A stretch of DNA of 64,000 nt. It comes from Candidatus Thiothrix anitrata (GTDB taxonomy: Bacteria > Pseudomonadota > Gammaproteobacteria > Thiotrichales > Thiotrichaceae). Where the stretch lies: assembly GCF_017901155.1 (NCBI RefSeq), contig NZ_CP072800.1, forward strand, positions 2,755,283 through 2,819,282, written 5' to 3'. Under the pieces are notes generated by a model. It was not told the origin of the DNA, ran no database searches, and was given only the letters and a program-made list of their open reading frames with translations. A program made the translations under genes and the position numbers. Positions 38,677 through 48,343 of the stretch are shown one piece after another (the stretch's first letter is position 1; every line of letters begins with the position of its first letter).

Positions 38677-39657
38677 TCACTTAGGCATATTGGCGATAAG
38701 CGTTGCCCGCAATGGTGCAGGATAGCCTTCCACAGTACGGCTGTGATCTGTCGGGTCGAGAAAATCTACTAACGATTCCCCCTTACTCCACGCGGTACAT
38801 CGCTGTTCTTCCAAGCTGGTCGGGGTAATATCCACTACCCGGATATTCAAAAAACCTAAACGTTTCAACCACAACTGCAACATTGCTACGGAGGGAATAA
38901 ACCAGACATTACGCATTTTTGCATAACGGTCGTGTGGCATTAGGACGGTTTGTTCATCACCCGCCACCACCAAGGTTTCCAACACCAATTCACCACCAGC
39001 ACACAGAGCACGCCGTAATTCCTGCAAATGCCCCAACGGGTCACGACGGTGATATAACACCCCCATCGAAAACGCAGTATCAAAACCTTTTTGGCGCAAA
39101 TCCGGTAAATCTTCGCTCTTCAACGGCAACATCCACACCGGATGTGACGCGTCAGCATAATGTTTAATCAATTCAAATTGCTTAAGAAACAATACGGTGG
39201 GGTCGATACCTACCACAGCTTGCGCACCGGCTGCGTACATCCGCCACAGGTGGTAGCCACTGCCACAACCCACATCCAACACCACCCGATCTTGCAACGG
39301 CGCAAGGTGCGGCGCGACACGCTCCCATTTCCAATCGGAACGCCATTCGGTATCCACAGTAATCCCGAACAACTCAAACGGGCCTTTACGCCAAGGAATC
39401 AATGCCTGTAACGCAGCCATTAACGCGGTGTGCGCGGCACTATCCGCATCGTGTGACGCACCAATACGCACCGCACTCCCACCAAAATCCATCAGGCTAG
39501 GTTGCAATGCGGGCAAACTATCAATCGCTGCCTGCCATTCGGGTTGCTTACCGTGACTATTTTCCTGCGCAAACTGCTCAAGTTGCCCCGGCAACGTCGT
39601 CAGCCACCCCGCAAGCCGCGATGATTGCAAAAAAGCATACAAATCCGCGTAATCCAT
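38677..39657 (-). CDS. cmoB: tRNA U34 carboxymethyltransferase CmoB
   Basis: A 326-residue methyltransferase that transfers the carboxymethyl group of carboxy-SAM to 5-hydroxyuridine at tRNA position 34. Signatures: ALIPWRKGPFELFGITVDTEW, SDWKWERVAPHL, LDVGCGSGYHLWRM and FSMGVLYHRRDPLGHL. ATG 39657 (MDYADLYAFLQSS) overlaps the cmoA stop as TGATG, whereas the upstream in-frame extension to 39705 lies within cmoA and is not used. Size matches E. coli CmoB (323). Confidence 0.96.
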   Translation of the reverse strand: MDYADLYAFLQSSRLAGWLTTLPGQLEQFAQENSHGKQPEWQAAIDSLPALQPSLMDFGGSAVRIGASHDADSAAHTALMAALQALIPWRKGPFELFGITVDTEWRSDWKWERVAPHLAPLQDRVVLDVGCGSGYHLWRMYAAGAQAVVGIDPTVLFLKQFELIKHYADASHPVWMLPLKSEDLPDLRQKGFDTAFSMGVLYHRRDPLGHLQELRRALCAGGELVLETLVVAGDEQTVLMPHDRYAKMRNVWFIPSVAMLQLWLKRLGFLNIRVVDITPTSLEEQRCTAWSKGESLVDFLDPTDHSRTVEGYPAPLRATLIANMPK

Positions 39658-40385
39658 CACGCTTTTACCGCCAACAATGCTGCAAAATTCAACCCTTGAA
39701 ACCACTGCACCACTTGCTCAAAACCCGCTGCGTGCAAACGCTCAATATGCTGCTCCAAAGTATCAGGAATCAATACATGCTCCAATGCCGAGCGTTTTTG
39801 GCTGATTTCCAACTCGCTGTAACCATTGGCACGTTTGAATTCCAGATGTAAATCGGTGAGCAACGTTTGCTCCTCAGTATCGGCAAAAGCTAATTTTTCC
39901 GACAATACCAACACCCCACCCGGACGCAAACCGGTATACACCCGCTGTAACATAGCCAAACGTTCCACAGGTTTGAGGAATTGTAGGGTAAAATTCAGCA
40001 CTATCACCGAGGCTTGTTCCAAGGCTATGGCCTGAATGTCATCACATACCACCTCAAATTGAGCGGGGCGTAAATGCCGCTGGAGGATTTGCCCGCAACG
40101 GCTGGTCATTGCCGCCGAATTATCGACACAGACAAAATGTACGTCCGTATCACGCACCTGCGAAGCCATTGACAACGTAGCCGCACCCAACGAACACCCC
40201 AAATCGTAAATACGCGACTGCGGCTGGGCATAGCGACGCGTAATCACCCCCAACAAACTGATGACGGTTTCATAGCCGGGAACCGAACGCCGAATCATAT
40301 CGGGAAACACATCCGCAACTGATTCGTTAAACGCAAAATCCACCAACTGCGTCTGCGGCAAAGCGTAAACCGTATCACGCTGCAT
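39657..40385 (-). CDS. cmoA: Carboxy-S-adenosyl-L-methionine synthase CmoA
   Basis: A 242-residue enzyme converting SAM and prephenate to carboxy-SAM, the donor for CmoB. Motifs: FNESVADVFPDMIRRSVPGY, YDLGCSLGAATLSM, NFTLQFLKPVERLAML, EKLAFADTEEQTLL and HLEFKRANGYSELEI, all highly conserved in CmoA. Length agrees with E. coli CmoA (247). The start overlaps the stop of the SDR gene upstream by one base (TAATG). Confidence 0.97.
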   Translation of the reverse strand: MQRDTVYALPQTQLVDFAFNESVADVFPDMIRRSVPGYETVISLLGVITRRYAQPQSRIYDLGCSLGAATLSMASQVRDTDVHFVCVDNSAAMTSRCGQILQRHLRPAQFEVVCDDIQAIALEQASVIVLNFTLQFLKPVERLAMLQRVYTGLRPGGVLVLSEKLAFADTEEQTLLTDLHLEFKRANGYSELEISQKRSALEHVLIPDTLEQHIERLHAAGFEQVVQWFQGLNFAALLAVKA

Positions 40386-41176
40386 TAGGTACCTGCTGCT
40401 TCACCAACCCAACGCAAATCGGCGGGTTGACGCGCTAATACCAGTTTTTCACCGGAACGCTGCCCGGCATCCGCTCCCAGATAATACAAAAACGGAGCTA
40501 CTACCGCTTCGGGACGCGCCACCGTATCGGGGTTTTCACCGGGGAAATTCAAAGTACGCATACTGGTGCGCAAAGGGCCGGTATCCACACTATTAACCCG
40601 GATAAAATGACCGGGATCAGAATGCTCCGCCGCCAAAATATCGCAAAATGCCCGCATTCCGGCTTTTGCCACCCCAAACGCACCGTAAAACGCTTTATTG
40701 GACTCATGATCAGCAAACACGATCGCCGGATCAGACGAGGTTTTTAACAGTGGTAAACATGCGTGAGTTAACAAAAAGTTAGCGTGCAAATTCACCATAA
40801 TCATTTTTGCCCATAACTCGGCATCGTAATGCGCAATCGGCGTAAACGAACCTAACCACGCAGCATTCAACACCACACCGTCCAAACGCCCCATTTGCTC
40901 ACGTAAATTATCTGCCAGATCTGCGTAATCTTTAGCATTCGCACCCTGCATATCCAACGGATAAATGGCGGGTTCCGGGTAACCTGCGTTCACAATAGCA
41001 TCGTAAGTTTCTTCGGCACGACGCATTTCCTTATCCAGCAACACCACAGTAGCACCGTATTGGGCACACGCTATTGCAATCGCTTTGCCTAAACCAGCGG
41101 CTGCACCTGTTACCAAAATCACACGCCCTTGTAGGGCTTCCGGGGTGGGCACATACGCAAGTAAATCTTCCTGCAT
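40385..41176 (-). CDS. SDR-family protein (YciK-like) with degenerate active site
   Basis: A 263-residue short-chain dehydrogenase/reductase-fold protein like YciK. The NAD(P)-binding loop is LVTGAAAGLGKAIA and the NNAG-equivalent is LNAAWLG. At the catalytic site the YxxxK tyrosine is replaced by Phe167 (GAFGVAK, with Lys171 kept; Tyr164 lies 3 residues earlier), and the region that should hold the catalytic serine reads VFADHESNK, about three residues shorter than in YciK. It may therefore be a nucleotide-binding or regulatory member, or use another residue. GGAGA stands upstream of the ATG. Coupled to cmoA. Confidence 0.82.
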   Translation of the reverse strand: MQEDLLAYVPTPEALQGRVILVTGAAAGLGKAIAIACAQYGATVVLLDKEMRRAEETYDAIVNAGYPEPAIYPLDMQGANAKDYADLADNLREQMGRLDGVVLNAAWLGSFTPIAHYDAELWAKMIMVNLHANFLLTHACLPLLKTSSDPAIVFADHESNKAFYGAFGVAKAGMRAFCDILAAEHSDPGHFIRVNSVDTGPLRTSMRTLNFPGENPDTVARPEAVVAPFLYYLGADAGQRSGEKLVLARQPADLRWVGEAAGT

Positions 41177-41258
41177 TGAGGTTCTCCGATAGGGGAAATC
41201 TTGGAAAAGGGCAAAGTGTAACGCTTATCGCGCTAACGGGGTAGGATGCAAATCAAGA

Positions 41259-41290
41259 AATAGCCCCTTGCCTTGAGCGACAAGGGGCTA
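41259..41290 (-). terminator. Terminator after htpG
   Basis: TAGCCCCTTG (41261-41270) and CAAGGGGCTA (41281-41290) form a perfect 10-bp stem with a 10-base loop. On the minus strand the stem is followed by TTTCTT, a short imperfect T-run. It lies just past the htpG stop. Confidence 0.8.
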
Positions 41291-41297
41291 GGCGGGA

Positions 41298-43181
41298 TTA
41301 ACCCATCGCCAACATCAGCTTATTCAAACGGTTAACAAAACCTGCCGGGTCTTCCAACTGCCCGCCTTCCGCCAGAATCGCTTGATCAAGCAGGATACTT
41401 GACCATTCACCAAAACGCTCATCATCGGTTTCGGCTTCCATGCGCTTCAGTAACGGATGCGTTGGATTGATTTCCAGCGCAGGCTTGGTGTCAGGCATTT
41501 CGTGACCCGCTTGTTTCATCAATTGCTGCATGTACAACGCCATGTCATGGTCGTTCAGCACAATGCAAGAAGGTGAGGTGGTCAGACGGTGCGATACGCG
41601 TACTTCGCCGACTTTTTCACCCAATGCCGTTTTGATGTGTTCGACCATGTTTTTGGCTTCTGCCTCGATTTTTTCCTGTTCTTTTTTATCTTCCTCGCTT
41701 TCGAGTTTGGAAAGGTCAAGGTTGCCTTTGGCGACGGATTGCAGGGATTTTCCTTCAAATTCCATCAAATGCTGCACTAACCATTCGTCTACGCGGTCAG
41801 ACAGCAGCAGCACTTCGATGCCTTTTTTGCGGAAGACTTCCAGATGTGGGCTGTTTTTCGCGGCAGTGTGGCTGTCAGCGGTTATGTAGTAGATTTTGTC
41901 CTGACCTTCTTTCATGCGAGCCATGTAGTCTGGCAAGGAGACGGTTTGTTCAGCACTATCGTTGTTTGTGGAGGCAAAACGCAGCAGTTTGGCGATTTGT
42001 TCGCGGTTGCTGAAGTCTTCGCCGGGGCCTTCTTTGAGGACTTTGCCGAACTCTTTCCAGAATTTCGCGTATTTTTCCGGCTCGTTGGCAATCATGTTTT
42101 CCAGCAAACCAATGACTTTTTTCACCGAGGCATTTTTCATGTTCTCGATGATTTTATTGCCTTGCAGGATTTCACGCGATACGTTCAGCGGTAGGTCGTT
42201 GGAATCCAGCACACCGCGCACAAAACGCAAATAACGTGGCATTAGCTTAAATTCTTTGTCTTCCATAATGAAAACACGCTGTACGTACAGCTTCAATCCG
42301 TGGGTGTTGTCACGGTCAAACATGTCGAACGGGGCTTTGGATGGCAGGTACAGCAGGGACGTGTATTCGTATTTGCCTTCCACGCGGTTGTGTGACCATG
42401 CCAGCGCGTCTTCCCAGTCGTGCGAAACGTGCTTGTAAAATTCTTGGTATTCCTCGTCTTTTACCTCGGATTTAGAACGTGTCCACAGCGCGTTGGCTTT
42501 GTTGACGGTTTCCCATTCATCCTTGATTTCACCGGCCTCGGTTTTGCGCATATTCACCGGCAGTGGGATGTGGTCGGAATATTGGCGGATGATATTGCGC
42601 AAACGCCAGCCGTCAGCCAGCAGCTTTTCGTCTTCTTTCAAGTGCAGGACGATCTCTGTACCACGGGTGGCTTTTTCGACTTGTTCCAGTGAGTAGCCGG
42701 ATTGTGCGTCGGATTCCCAACGCACGCCTTCGGAAGCGGCATCCCCAGCACGGCGTGTGGTCAGTGTCACTTTGTCAGCGACGATAAAGGAGGCGTAGAA
42801 ACCCACCCCGAACTGCCCAATCATGTGCGAGTCTTTTTTCTCATCGCCGGTCAGTTTGCTCAAGAATTCTTTGGTGCCGGATTTGGCAATCGTGCCGATA
42901 TTGGTCACGACTTCATCGCGGCTCATGCCGATACCGTTGTCGCGCACAGTGATCGTGCCTGCGGCTGCGTCGAATTCGACTTCTACGCGCAATTCGCTGT
43001 CGGTTTCGTAAAGGCTATCGTTGCCGATGGCTTCAAAACGCAGCTTGTCGCACGCATCCGAACCGTTAGAAACCAACTCACGCAGGAAAATTTCCTTGTT
43101 GGAATACAGCGAGTGAATCATCAGGTGTAACAGTTGATTCACTTCGGTTTGGAACTGCATGCTTTCTTTTTGTACGGTCAT
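41298..43181 (-). CDS. htpG: Molecular chaperone HtpG (Hsp90)
   Basis: A 627-residue bacterial Hsp90. N-terminal ATPase motifs: [51 protein letters not shown] and [13 protein letters not shown]. The middle domain holds the catalytic Arg in [13 protein letters not shown], and the C-terminal dimerisation domain ends with [14 protein letters not shown] 43181 ([16 protein letters not shown]) is preferred because GAGG lies 9 bases upstream and the size then fits E. coli HtpG (624). The frame extends to 43316, but that run crosses the heat-shock promoter. Regulated by sigma-32, judging from the promoter. Confidence 0.97.
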   Translation of the reverse strand: MTVQKESMQFQTEVNQLLHLMIHSLYSNKEIFLRELVSNGSDACDKLRFEAIGNDSLYETDSELRVEVEFDAAAGTITVRDNGIGMSRDEVVTNIGTIAKSGTKEFLSKLTGDEKKDSHMIGQFGVGFYASFIVADKVTLTTRRAGDAASEGVRWESDAQSGYSLEQVEKATRGTEIVLHLKEDEKLLADGWRLRNIIRQYSDHIPLPVNMRKTEAGEIKDEWETVNKANALWTRSKSEVKDEEYQEFYKHVSHDWEDALAWSHNRVEGKYEYTSLLYLPSKAPFDMFDRDNTHGLKLYVQRVFIMEDKEFKLMPRYLRFVRGVLDSNDLPLNVSREILQGNKIIENMKNASVKKVIGLLENMIANEPEKYAKFWKEFGKVLKEGPGEDFSNREQIAKLLRFASTNNDSAEQTVSLPDYMARMKEGQDKIYYITADSHTAAKNSPHLEVFRKKGIEVLLLSDRVDEWLVQHLMEFEGKSLQSVAKGNLDLSKLESEEDKKEQEKIEAEAKNMVEHIKTALGEKVGEVRVSHRLTTSPSCIVLNDHDMALYMQQLMKQAGHEMPDTKPALEINPTHPLLKRMEAETDDERFGEWSSILLDQAILAEGGQLEDPAGFVNRLNKLMLAMG

Positions 43182-43219
43182 GGGCTTCATCCTCATATCT
43201 GGTTCATTCAATGTACGGA

Positions 43220-43247
43220 AAATGGGGAGGTCAGCGTGAATTTCAAG
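43220..43247 (-). promoter_or_regulatory. Sigma-32 heat-shock promoter of htpG
   Basis: On the minus strand CTTGAAA (plus 43241-43247) and CCCCATTT (plus 43220-43227) are separated by 13 bases. Both match the sigma-32 consensus (CTTGAAA, CCCCATNT) fully. They lie about 39 bases upstream of the htpG ATG at 43181 and on the htpG strand. Confidence 0.88.
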
Positions 43248-43353
43248 GGCAATACCACAGAAACCACTTTGACACGCCCCTAATGAAACGATACTTTGAT
43301 ACTTGAGTTTGAACATCCCGTTTTTCCACTAAAAGCCTTGCGAAGACTGCGCT

Positions 43354-44252
43354 GTGATAAATTACAAACATCTCTATTATTTTCGTGAAGTCGCAACTGC
43401 GGGCAGTATTGTGCGTGCCTGCGAAAGCCTAAATCTGACCCCGCAAACCATCAGTGGGCAATTGCAATTACTGGAAGATTCCCTCGGTGTCAAACTGTTT
43501 CGCAAACAAGGGCGTAACCTAGAACTCACCGATGCCGGGAACATTGCCCGACGTTATGCCGACGAAATCTTCCAACTGGGCAACGCACTGGAGCAAGCAT
43601 TACAAAGCTCGCTGCAAGCACGCCTGTTCCGGGTGGGTATCGTCGATGTTGTACCAAAAACCATTGCCTACAAATTGCTGGAACCAGCGATGCAACTTCA
43701 TCCACAAATCCACATTGTTTGCAACGAAGGCTCTATGCAAGATTTACTAGGGGATCTCGCTATGCACCGCATTGAGCTGGTTATTGCCGATAAACCACTA
43801 CCCAACACCATTCCGATCAAAGGCTTTACTCATCGTTTGGGTTTCAGTGGCCTTAGCTTTTTTGCACATACCTCAGTGAAACAACGCTTGCAGGGAGAGT
43901 TTCCGCAATGCCTGCACCACGCGCCGCTGCTTATCCCCAGCGAAGGTTCCTCCGCACGTAATGGTCTCATGGACTGGTTTCACCAACAGAAAGTGCAACC
44001 GAATATTATTGGAGAGTTTGATGACAGTGCCTTGATGCGAGCGTTTGGCTTTGGGGAACGGGTATTTTTGTCGCGCCTTCGGTACAAGAAGCCACCTTCA
44101 CCCAAGAACCCGACATTCACTGCATTGGTCAGGCTGACGGTGTGACAGAACAGTTTTTTGCGATTTCAGTGGAACGGCGAATTAGCCATCCTGCGATTTT
44201 GGCGATTACCAAGAATGCGCAGGACTGGCTGCACCCTAAAACAAATCAATAA
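43354..44252 (+). pseudogene. nhaR: NhaR-type LysR regulator, frameshifted
   Basis: The N-terminal 230 residues are a LysR regulator very like E. coli NhaR: INYKHLYYFREVATAGSI, LNLTPQTISGQLQLLE, VKLFRKQGRNLEL, and LIPSEGSS and GEFDDSALMRAFG in the effector domain. The main frame then ends early at 44145. Adding one G to GGGG at 44053-44056 restores GGTGIFVAPSVQEATF and a normal C-terminus to the TAA at 44250-44252, about 299 residues (NhaR is 301). The start is GTG 43354. NhaR activates the Na+/H+ antiporter gene nhaA, which is not in the window. It is divergent from htpG and its restored stop abuts the terB stop. One-base error or real loss cannot be told apart here. Confidence 0.85.
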
Positions 44253-44708
44253 TTACACGCCAAAATCTTCCGGTGGAAGATTCAAATCACGACACATTTC
44301 GCGCACGATTTGCTTTTCTTTGTCATCAAAATCACCGTCAGCACTGCCGATCGCACAACAAACCCGTACCATTAAACGAGCAGCATCGGGTTTGCTACGC
44401 AGCTTACCGATCATTTTCAGGGCTTCGGCTTTACCGATTTCATTGTCAAATTCAAAGTTTTCGGTGACTTTGTTGAAAACAGCAATCACGTCTTTGGTTT
44501 CAAAGACTTTCAACTCATCCGATTGCTGGATGAATTTCATCATCTTCTGCTTTTCGGATGAATCAATACTGCCATCCGCCGCTGCGACCAAACCACAACC
44601 GGCAACACAGGCTTCCATGAATTCGCGGTTTTTGAATTTACCGACTTCAGTCGCCAATTTAGCGCGAGCTTCCCCCGCTTTTTGTTTCAAAGTATCAAAA
44701 AATGACAT
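44253..44708 (-). CDS. terB: Tellurite resistance protein TerB
   Basis: A 151-residue cytoplasmic TerB-fold protein, the same length as plasmid TerB. Two acidic metal-binding loops, VAAADGSIDSSEKQ and IGSADGDFDDKEKQI, are the family hallmark. TerB interacts with TerC at the inner membrane in ter stress complexes. ATG 44708 (MSFFDTLKQKAG) is chosen over the TTG at 44714; AAGGAGA lies upstream. Last gene of the minus-strand ter operon, 26 bases after the DUF475/TerC gene. Confidence 0.94.
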   Translation of the reverse strand: MSFFDTLKQKAGEARAKLATEVGKFKNREFMEACVAGCGLVAAADGSIDSSEKQKMMKFIQQSDELKVFETKDVIAVFNKVTENFEFDNEIGKAEALKMIGKLRSKPDAARLMVRVCCAIGSADGDFDDKEKQIVREMCRDLNLPPEDFGV

Positions 44709-44734
44709 AAACAATCTCCTTAGTAATCATAGCA

Positions 44735-45769
44735 TTATGCTAATAATTTCTTTTTGTGATTCAACGAAGAAACAATCGACAATGCAATAAATGCTATACC
44801 GATTAAACCTGTAATAATTTCTGGCGTATGGAAGTTAATGCTAAACAGCATAATCACTGCCAATGCACCAATCGCGTAATGTGCGCCGTGTTCCAAGAAA
44901 ATATATTCATCTAACGTGCCTTTATGCACTAAATAAACGGTCATGGAACGTACAAAGATGGCACCGATTGCCAAACCCAACATAATAATAACCACGTCAT
45001 TAGTAATCGCAAACGCACCGATGACACCATCAAATGAGAAAGAAGCATCTAACACTTCCAAATACAGAAAACCCGCTAAACCGTTACGTTTTACCGTAGT
45101 GACCACCGCATCGCCTTCTGCCTCATTTTCAAAAAACACATCCAAGCTACTTACTGCAATGTAAAGCACCACGCCAGCCAAACCGGCAATCAGAATGGTC
45201 AAACGCTTTTCATCAGAGATCGGCATAAACTCTTGCAGCGCAAACAGCACCACTAACGCGATCAACACACTAATGACTTCGAGCTTGCCTAAAGCTCCCA
45301 TTTTTTCTTCAAAAGCACCGAGCCAATGCACTTCCTTTTCATGGTCAAACATAAAGCTCAGAAATACCAGCAGCAAAAACATGCCACCGAAAGCCGCAAT
45401 GCCCGCATGACTTTCATGTAAATGACGTGAATATTCATCAGGATTATTCAGTGCCATATCAATGACTTCAAAACTACCTAGCCCGGTTGCCACTGCCACT
45501 ATCACAATAGGGAAAACTAAACGCATCCCGAATACCGCAATAAAAATTCCCACAGTCAAAAACAATTGTTGCCACTTCTCATCCATTTCTTTGAGGACAG
45601 ATGCATTAACAACCGCATTATCAAATGATAGGCTGATTTCCAGAATCCCTAAGACTAGTATCAAGAAAATGGCGGTCAGAATTCCCATTGAACTGGATGC
45701 GCCCCACCAAATGGCTAGAGCAACACATACGGCACTGAACCATAATGAAAATTTAAAATGTGCGAGCAT
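44735..45769 (-). CDS. terC: TerC-like integral membrane protein (DUF475)
   Basis: A 344-residue protein with eight or nine transmembrane helices. Intramembrane acidic motifs ILEISLSFDNAVVNASVL and LDASFSFDGVIGAFAITND match the TerC superfamily; overall it looks like the DUF475 branch and not the classic plasmid TerC. Such proteins are thought to bind or move metal ions and anchor TerB/TerD complexes; YkoY/MntP-type Mn2+ export is known for TerC relatives. It sits between the terD genes and terB. The symbol is given for position and superfamily. Confidence 0.85.
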   Translation of the reverse strand: MLAHFKFSLWFSAVCVALAIWWGASSSMGILTAIFLILVLGILEISLSFDNAVVNASVLKEMDEKWQQLFLTVGIFIAVFGMRLVFPIVIVAVATGLGSFEVIDMALNNPDEYSRHLHESHAGIAAFGGMFLLLVFLSFMFDHEKEVHWLGAFEEKMGALGKLEVISVLIALVVLFALQEFMPISDEKRLTILIAGLAGVVLYIAVSSLDVFFENEAEGDAVVTTVKRNGLAGFLYLEVLDASFSFDGVIGAFAITNDVVIIMLGLAIGAIFVRSMTVYLVHKGTLDEYIFLEHGAHYAIGALAVIMLFSINFHTPEIITGLIGIAFIALSIVSSLNHKKKLLA

Positions 45770-45800
45770 GAAAGTTTATAGCTCCGGTTAATACATACGA

Positions 45801-45825
45801 AAACAGGCATCTTATTAAAGATGCC
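45801..45825 (-). terminator. Weak hairpin between terD and terC
   Basis: GGCATCTT (45806-45813) and AAGATGCC (45818-45825) form an 8-bp stem with a 4-base loop; on the minus strand it is followed by TGTTTT. It could partly terminate transcription and lower expression of the downstream terC-terB pair relative to terD. Confidence 0.5.
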
Positions 45826-45876
45826 CGTCGTAATGATGGCTGCATGTAACTACTTAATAATCACAGGCGACAGCCT

Positions 45877-46455
45877 TTATCCCAAGTTAACACCCATTGA
45901 GGCAGCCATCGGACCTAAACCACCTGCAAAACCTTGACCGACGGCTTTGAATTTCCACTCAGCATTGTGACGGTAAATTTCACCAAACAGCATGGCTGTT
46001 TCGACGCTTGCATCTTCCGACAGGTCATAACGTGCAATTTCTTTGCCATCAGCCGCATTCACCAAACGGATGTAAGCATTGCTGACCTGACCAAAGTTTT
46101 GCTTGCGTGCTTCAGCATCATGGATAGTGACGGAGAATACCAGCTTCTTCGCAGTTTCCGCCAAACCTGCCAAATTTACGTTGACTTGTTCGTCATCGCC
46201 ATCACCAGCGCCAGTCTTGTTATCACCCATGTGCTCAACATTGCCACACGCTGATTTTTTGTTGTTATAGAAAATGAAGGAATCGTCAGACAACACTTTG
46301 CCGTTTTCACCCAGCATAAACACCGACGCATCCAAGTCGAAATCTGCACCATCGGTAGCACGGGTATCCCAACCCAAACCCACAGTAACAGCAGCTAAAC
46401 CCGGTGCTTCTTTAGTTAAAGAAACGTTACCACCTTTTTGTAAACTAACAGCCAT
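45877..46455 (-). CDS. terD: TerD/TerE-family calcium-binding stress protein (copy 2)
   Basis: A 192-residue TerD-domain protein starting [19 protein letters not shown]. Calcium-site motifs are intact: [14 protein letters not shown] and the acidic loop [13 protein letters not shown]; the signature [17 protein letters not shown] is present. TerD proteins bind Ca2+ and support tellurite, phage and colicin resistance in the ter complex. It is 37 bases downstream of a paralogue of the same length, with which it is clearly homologous. Which is TerD and which TerE cannot be decided by eye. Confidence 0.93.
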   Translation of the reverse strand: MAVSLQKGGNVSLTKEAPGLAAVTVGLGWDTRATDGADFDLDASVFMLGENGKVLSDDSFIFYNNKKSACGNVEHMGDNKTGAGDGDDEQVNVNLAGLAETAKKLVFSVTIHDAEARKQNFGQVSNAYIRLVNAADGKEIARYDLSEDASVETAMLFGEIYRHNAEWKFKAVGQGFAGGLGPMAASMGVNLG

Positions 46456-46492
46456 TGTAAAACTCCATTATATTAATCGTTGAGTAAAAAAC

Positions 46493-47071
46493 TTAACCAA
46501 TTTGAATGCCAAATTGATCACACATTGCTTTTAAACCACCGGCGTAACCCTGTCCCACTGCGCGGAACTTCCACTCACTATTGTGGCGGTATAGCTCCCC
46601 AAACACCATGGCGGTTTCGGTGGAGTAATCTTCTGCCAAATCGTAACGCACAATTTCTGTGCCGCTTAGGTCATTGACCACGCGAATAAAGGCATTCGCT
46701 ACCTGCCCGAAATTCTGCCGCCGTGCATCCGCATCGTGAATAGTCACGGTAAAGGCAATTTTTTCGATTTCCATCGGGACTTTGCTCAAATCCACTTTCA
46801 TGGATTCATCATCGCCGTCCCCCTGTCCGGTACGGTTATCGCCGGTATGCTCCACTGAACCATCGGTGGATTTCAATTGGTTATAGAAAATGAAATCCGC
46901 ATCACCACGTACTTTGCCTGTCGCGGTTAGCAAAAATGCACTGGCATCCAAGTCAAATGCCGAACCGTCAGTGGTGCGTTCATCCCAGCCCAAACCAACC
47001 AGAATCTTGGTTAAACTGGGATCGGTTTTACTTAAGGAAAGGTTGCCACCTTTTTGTAAACTTAATGCCAT
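46493..47071 (-). CDS. terE: TerD/TerE-family calcium-binding stress protein (copy 1)
   Basis: A 192-residue TerD-domain protein ([19 protein letters not shown]) with [29 protein letters not shown] and [17 protein letters not shown], so both calcium loops look functional. It lies 44 bases downstream of terA and 37 bases upstream of its paralogue. The pair probably arose by tandem duplication. The TerD versus TerE naming is tentative. Confidence 0.92.
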   Translation of the reverse strand: MALSLQKGGNLSLSKTDPSLTKILVGLGWDERTTDGSAFDLDASAFLLTATGKVRGDADFIFYNQLKSTDGSVEHTGDNRTGQGDGDDESMKVDLSKVPMEIEKIAFTVTIHDADARRQNFGQVANAFIRVVNDLSGTEIVRYDLAEDYSTETAMVFGELYRHNSEWKFRAVGQGYAGGLKAMCDQFGIQIG

Positions 47072-47115
47072 GATTTATCCTCCTTGGTGAATATTTTTAA
47101 TATAATATCAATACA

Positions 47116-48333
47116 CTATTTAGAACCTGCCCGCCAATTTAAACCCCAATGGTAGGCTTGATCCATTTCCTGATGCCCACGGAAATAACGCACTTCACGG
47201 TTGACTTGCAACGCGCCATTGACGTTTTCCAAGAGAACAACGGCGCACATGCCTAATGAATTACCACCTTCAGTTAAACGAATTTCCACAGGCGGTTCAT
47301 TCGGCACGTAAATTGTGACCACACCATCGGTTTTTGCCCAGTTCGGCGCACCTTCGTAGATAAAAGCATACACCAGTATCCGCTTGAAAGTTTGCCACTG
47401 CTGCCCATTGATGTGCAGCCATTCGCCTTCCGAAATCGCGCCCGTGCGATCATCGCCTTTGAGTTCGATATACGGGTCACTGCGGAACGAACCAAAGCGG
47501 TTGCCGAGGGCTTGAATCGCACTGATAGTGCCGTCACGCTGTTCGTACAAGCAACCGACATCCAAATCCACCTGAGCATTACCACCGCCGCCGAACATAC
47601 CACCCAAAAAACCACCGCTTTTGGCGGTGGGTTGGTTATCACGATTCCAATTCAGATTGATGCGAATTTCGCCGAAGCCATCGCTTTTCTTTTCCAGACT
47701 AACGCGAGGCTTGCTTTTATCCAGCGTCACTTTGCTCAAAGAAATAGGTTTTCTAGCGGGCGCAGCTGGTGACGTTACTGGCGGGGCTGCTGTTGGTGTG
47801 GGGTCACTGATTTCAACCCCGAAATGCTCTGCCAATGGTTTTAAGCCACCCGCAAAACCTTGCCCAACAGCGCGGAATTTCCACTGCCCTTGGCGCAAGT
47901 ATAATTCGCCCAAAATCAATGCCGATTCCACCATACCTTTAGCAGGCAAGGTGGCTTGCAATACTGCCTGCCCCGCCGCGTTTTTCACGGTCACTTGCAA
48001 ACTGGTGAATGCGCCGAAATTGGTGCGATTTTCGTGAATGGTCGCGGTGAACGCCACCTTTTCTGTGCCTGCCAACACAGTCGGCAAATCCACGCTGAAT
48101 TCAGCACGACCGGCACTGTTACCAACAAACGCCACACTGCCATTGCCGGGGCGCGGTTGCCCGTAAAACACCATGTCATCGTCACCGCGTACTTTACCGT
48201 TAGCGGTTAGGACAAAGGCGGAAATATCCACCTCTGCTCCACTGACTTGAGCAGGCGACAGCAGGACTTCAACGTGTAATTTTTCACGCGGTACGGGGCA
48301 ATTCGCCCCAGCCACCAGTTGGGTCACTGACAT
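47116..48333 (-). CDS. terA: TerA-family protein with N-terminal TerD domain
   Basis: A 405-residue protein made of an N-terminal TerD-like domain (about 1-178, ending [20 protein letters not shown]), a Pro/Ala-rich linker (about 180-198) and a C-terminal TerA domain (VSLEKKSDGFGEIRINLNW, VDLDVGCLYEQRDG, KGDDRTGAISEGEWLHIN). In the N-terminal domain the calcium loops are reduced (AEVDISAF; GNSAGRAEFSVDL instead of an acidic GDGDDE), while the C-terminal domain keeps acidic loops. E. coli TerA is 385 residues. AGGAG precedes the ATG; 10 bases after terZ. Confidence 0.92.
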   Translation of the reverse strand: MSVTQLVAGANCPVPREKLHVEVLLSPAQVSGAEVDISAFVLTANGKVRGDDDMVFYGQPRPGNGSVAFVGNSAGRAEFSVDLPTVLAGTEKVAFTATIHENRTNFGAFTSLQVTVKNAAGQAVLQATLPAKGMVESALILGELYLRQGQWKFRAVGQGFAGGLKPLAEHFGVEISDPTPTAAPPVTSPAAPARKPISLSKVTLDKSKPRVSLEKKSDGFGEIRINLNWNRDNQPTAKSGGFLGGMFGGGGNAQVDLDVGCLYEQRDGTISAIQALGNRFGSFRSDPYIELKGDDRTGAISEGEWLHINGQQWQTFKRILVYAFIYEGAPNWAKTDGVVTIYVPNEPPVEIRLTEGGNSLGMCAVVLLENVNGALQVNREVRYFRGHQEMDQAYHWGLNWRAGSK

Positions 48334-48343
48334 CGCGTTACTC

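Noticed and set aside
44158-44790. 210-residue plus-strand ORF overlapping terB
   Set aside because: It is antisense to terB and begins inside the shifted C-terminus of nhaR; no conserved pattern.
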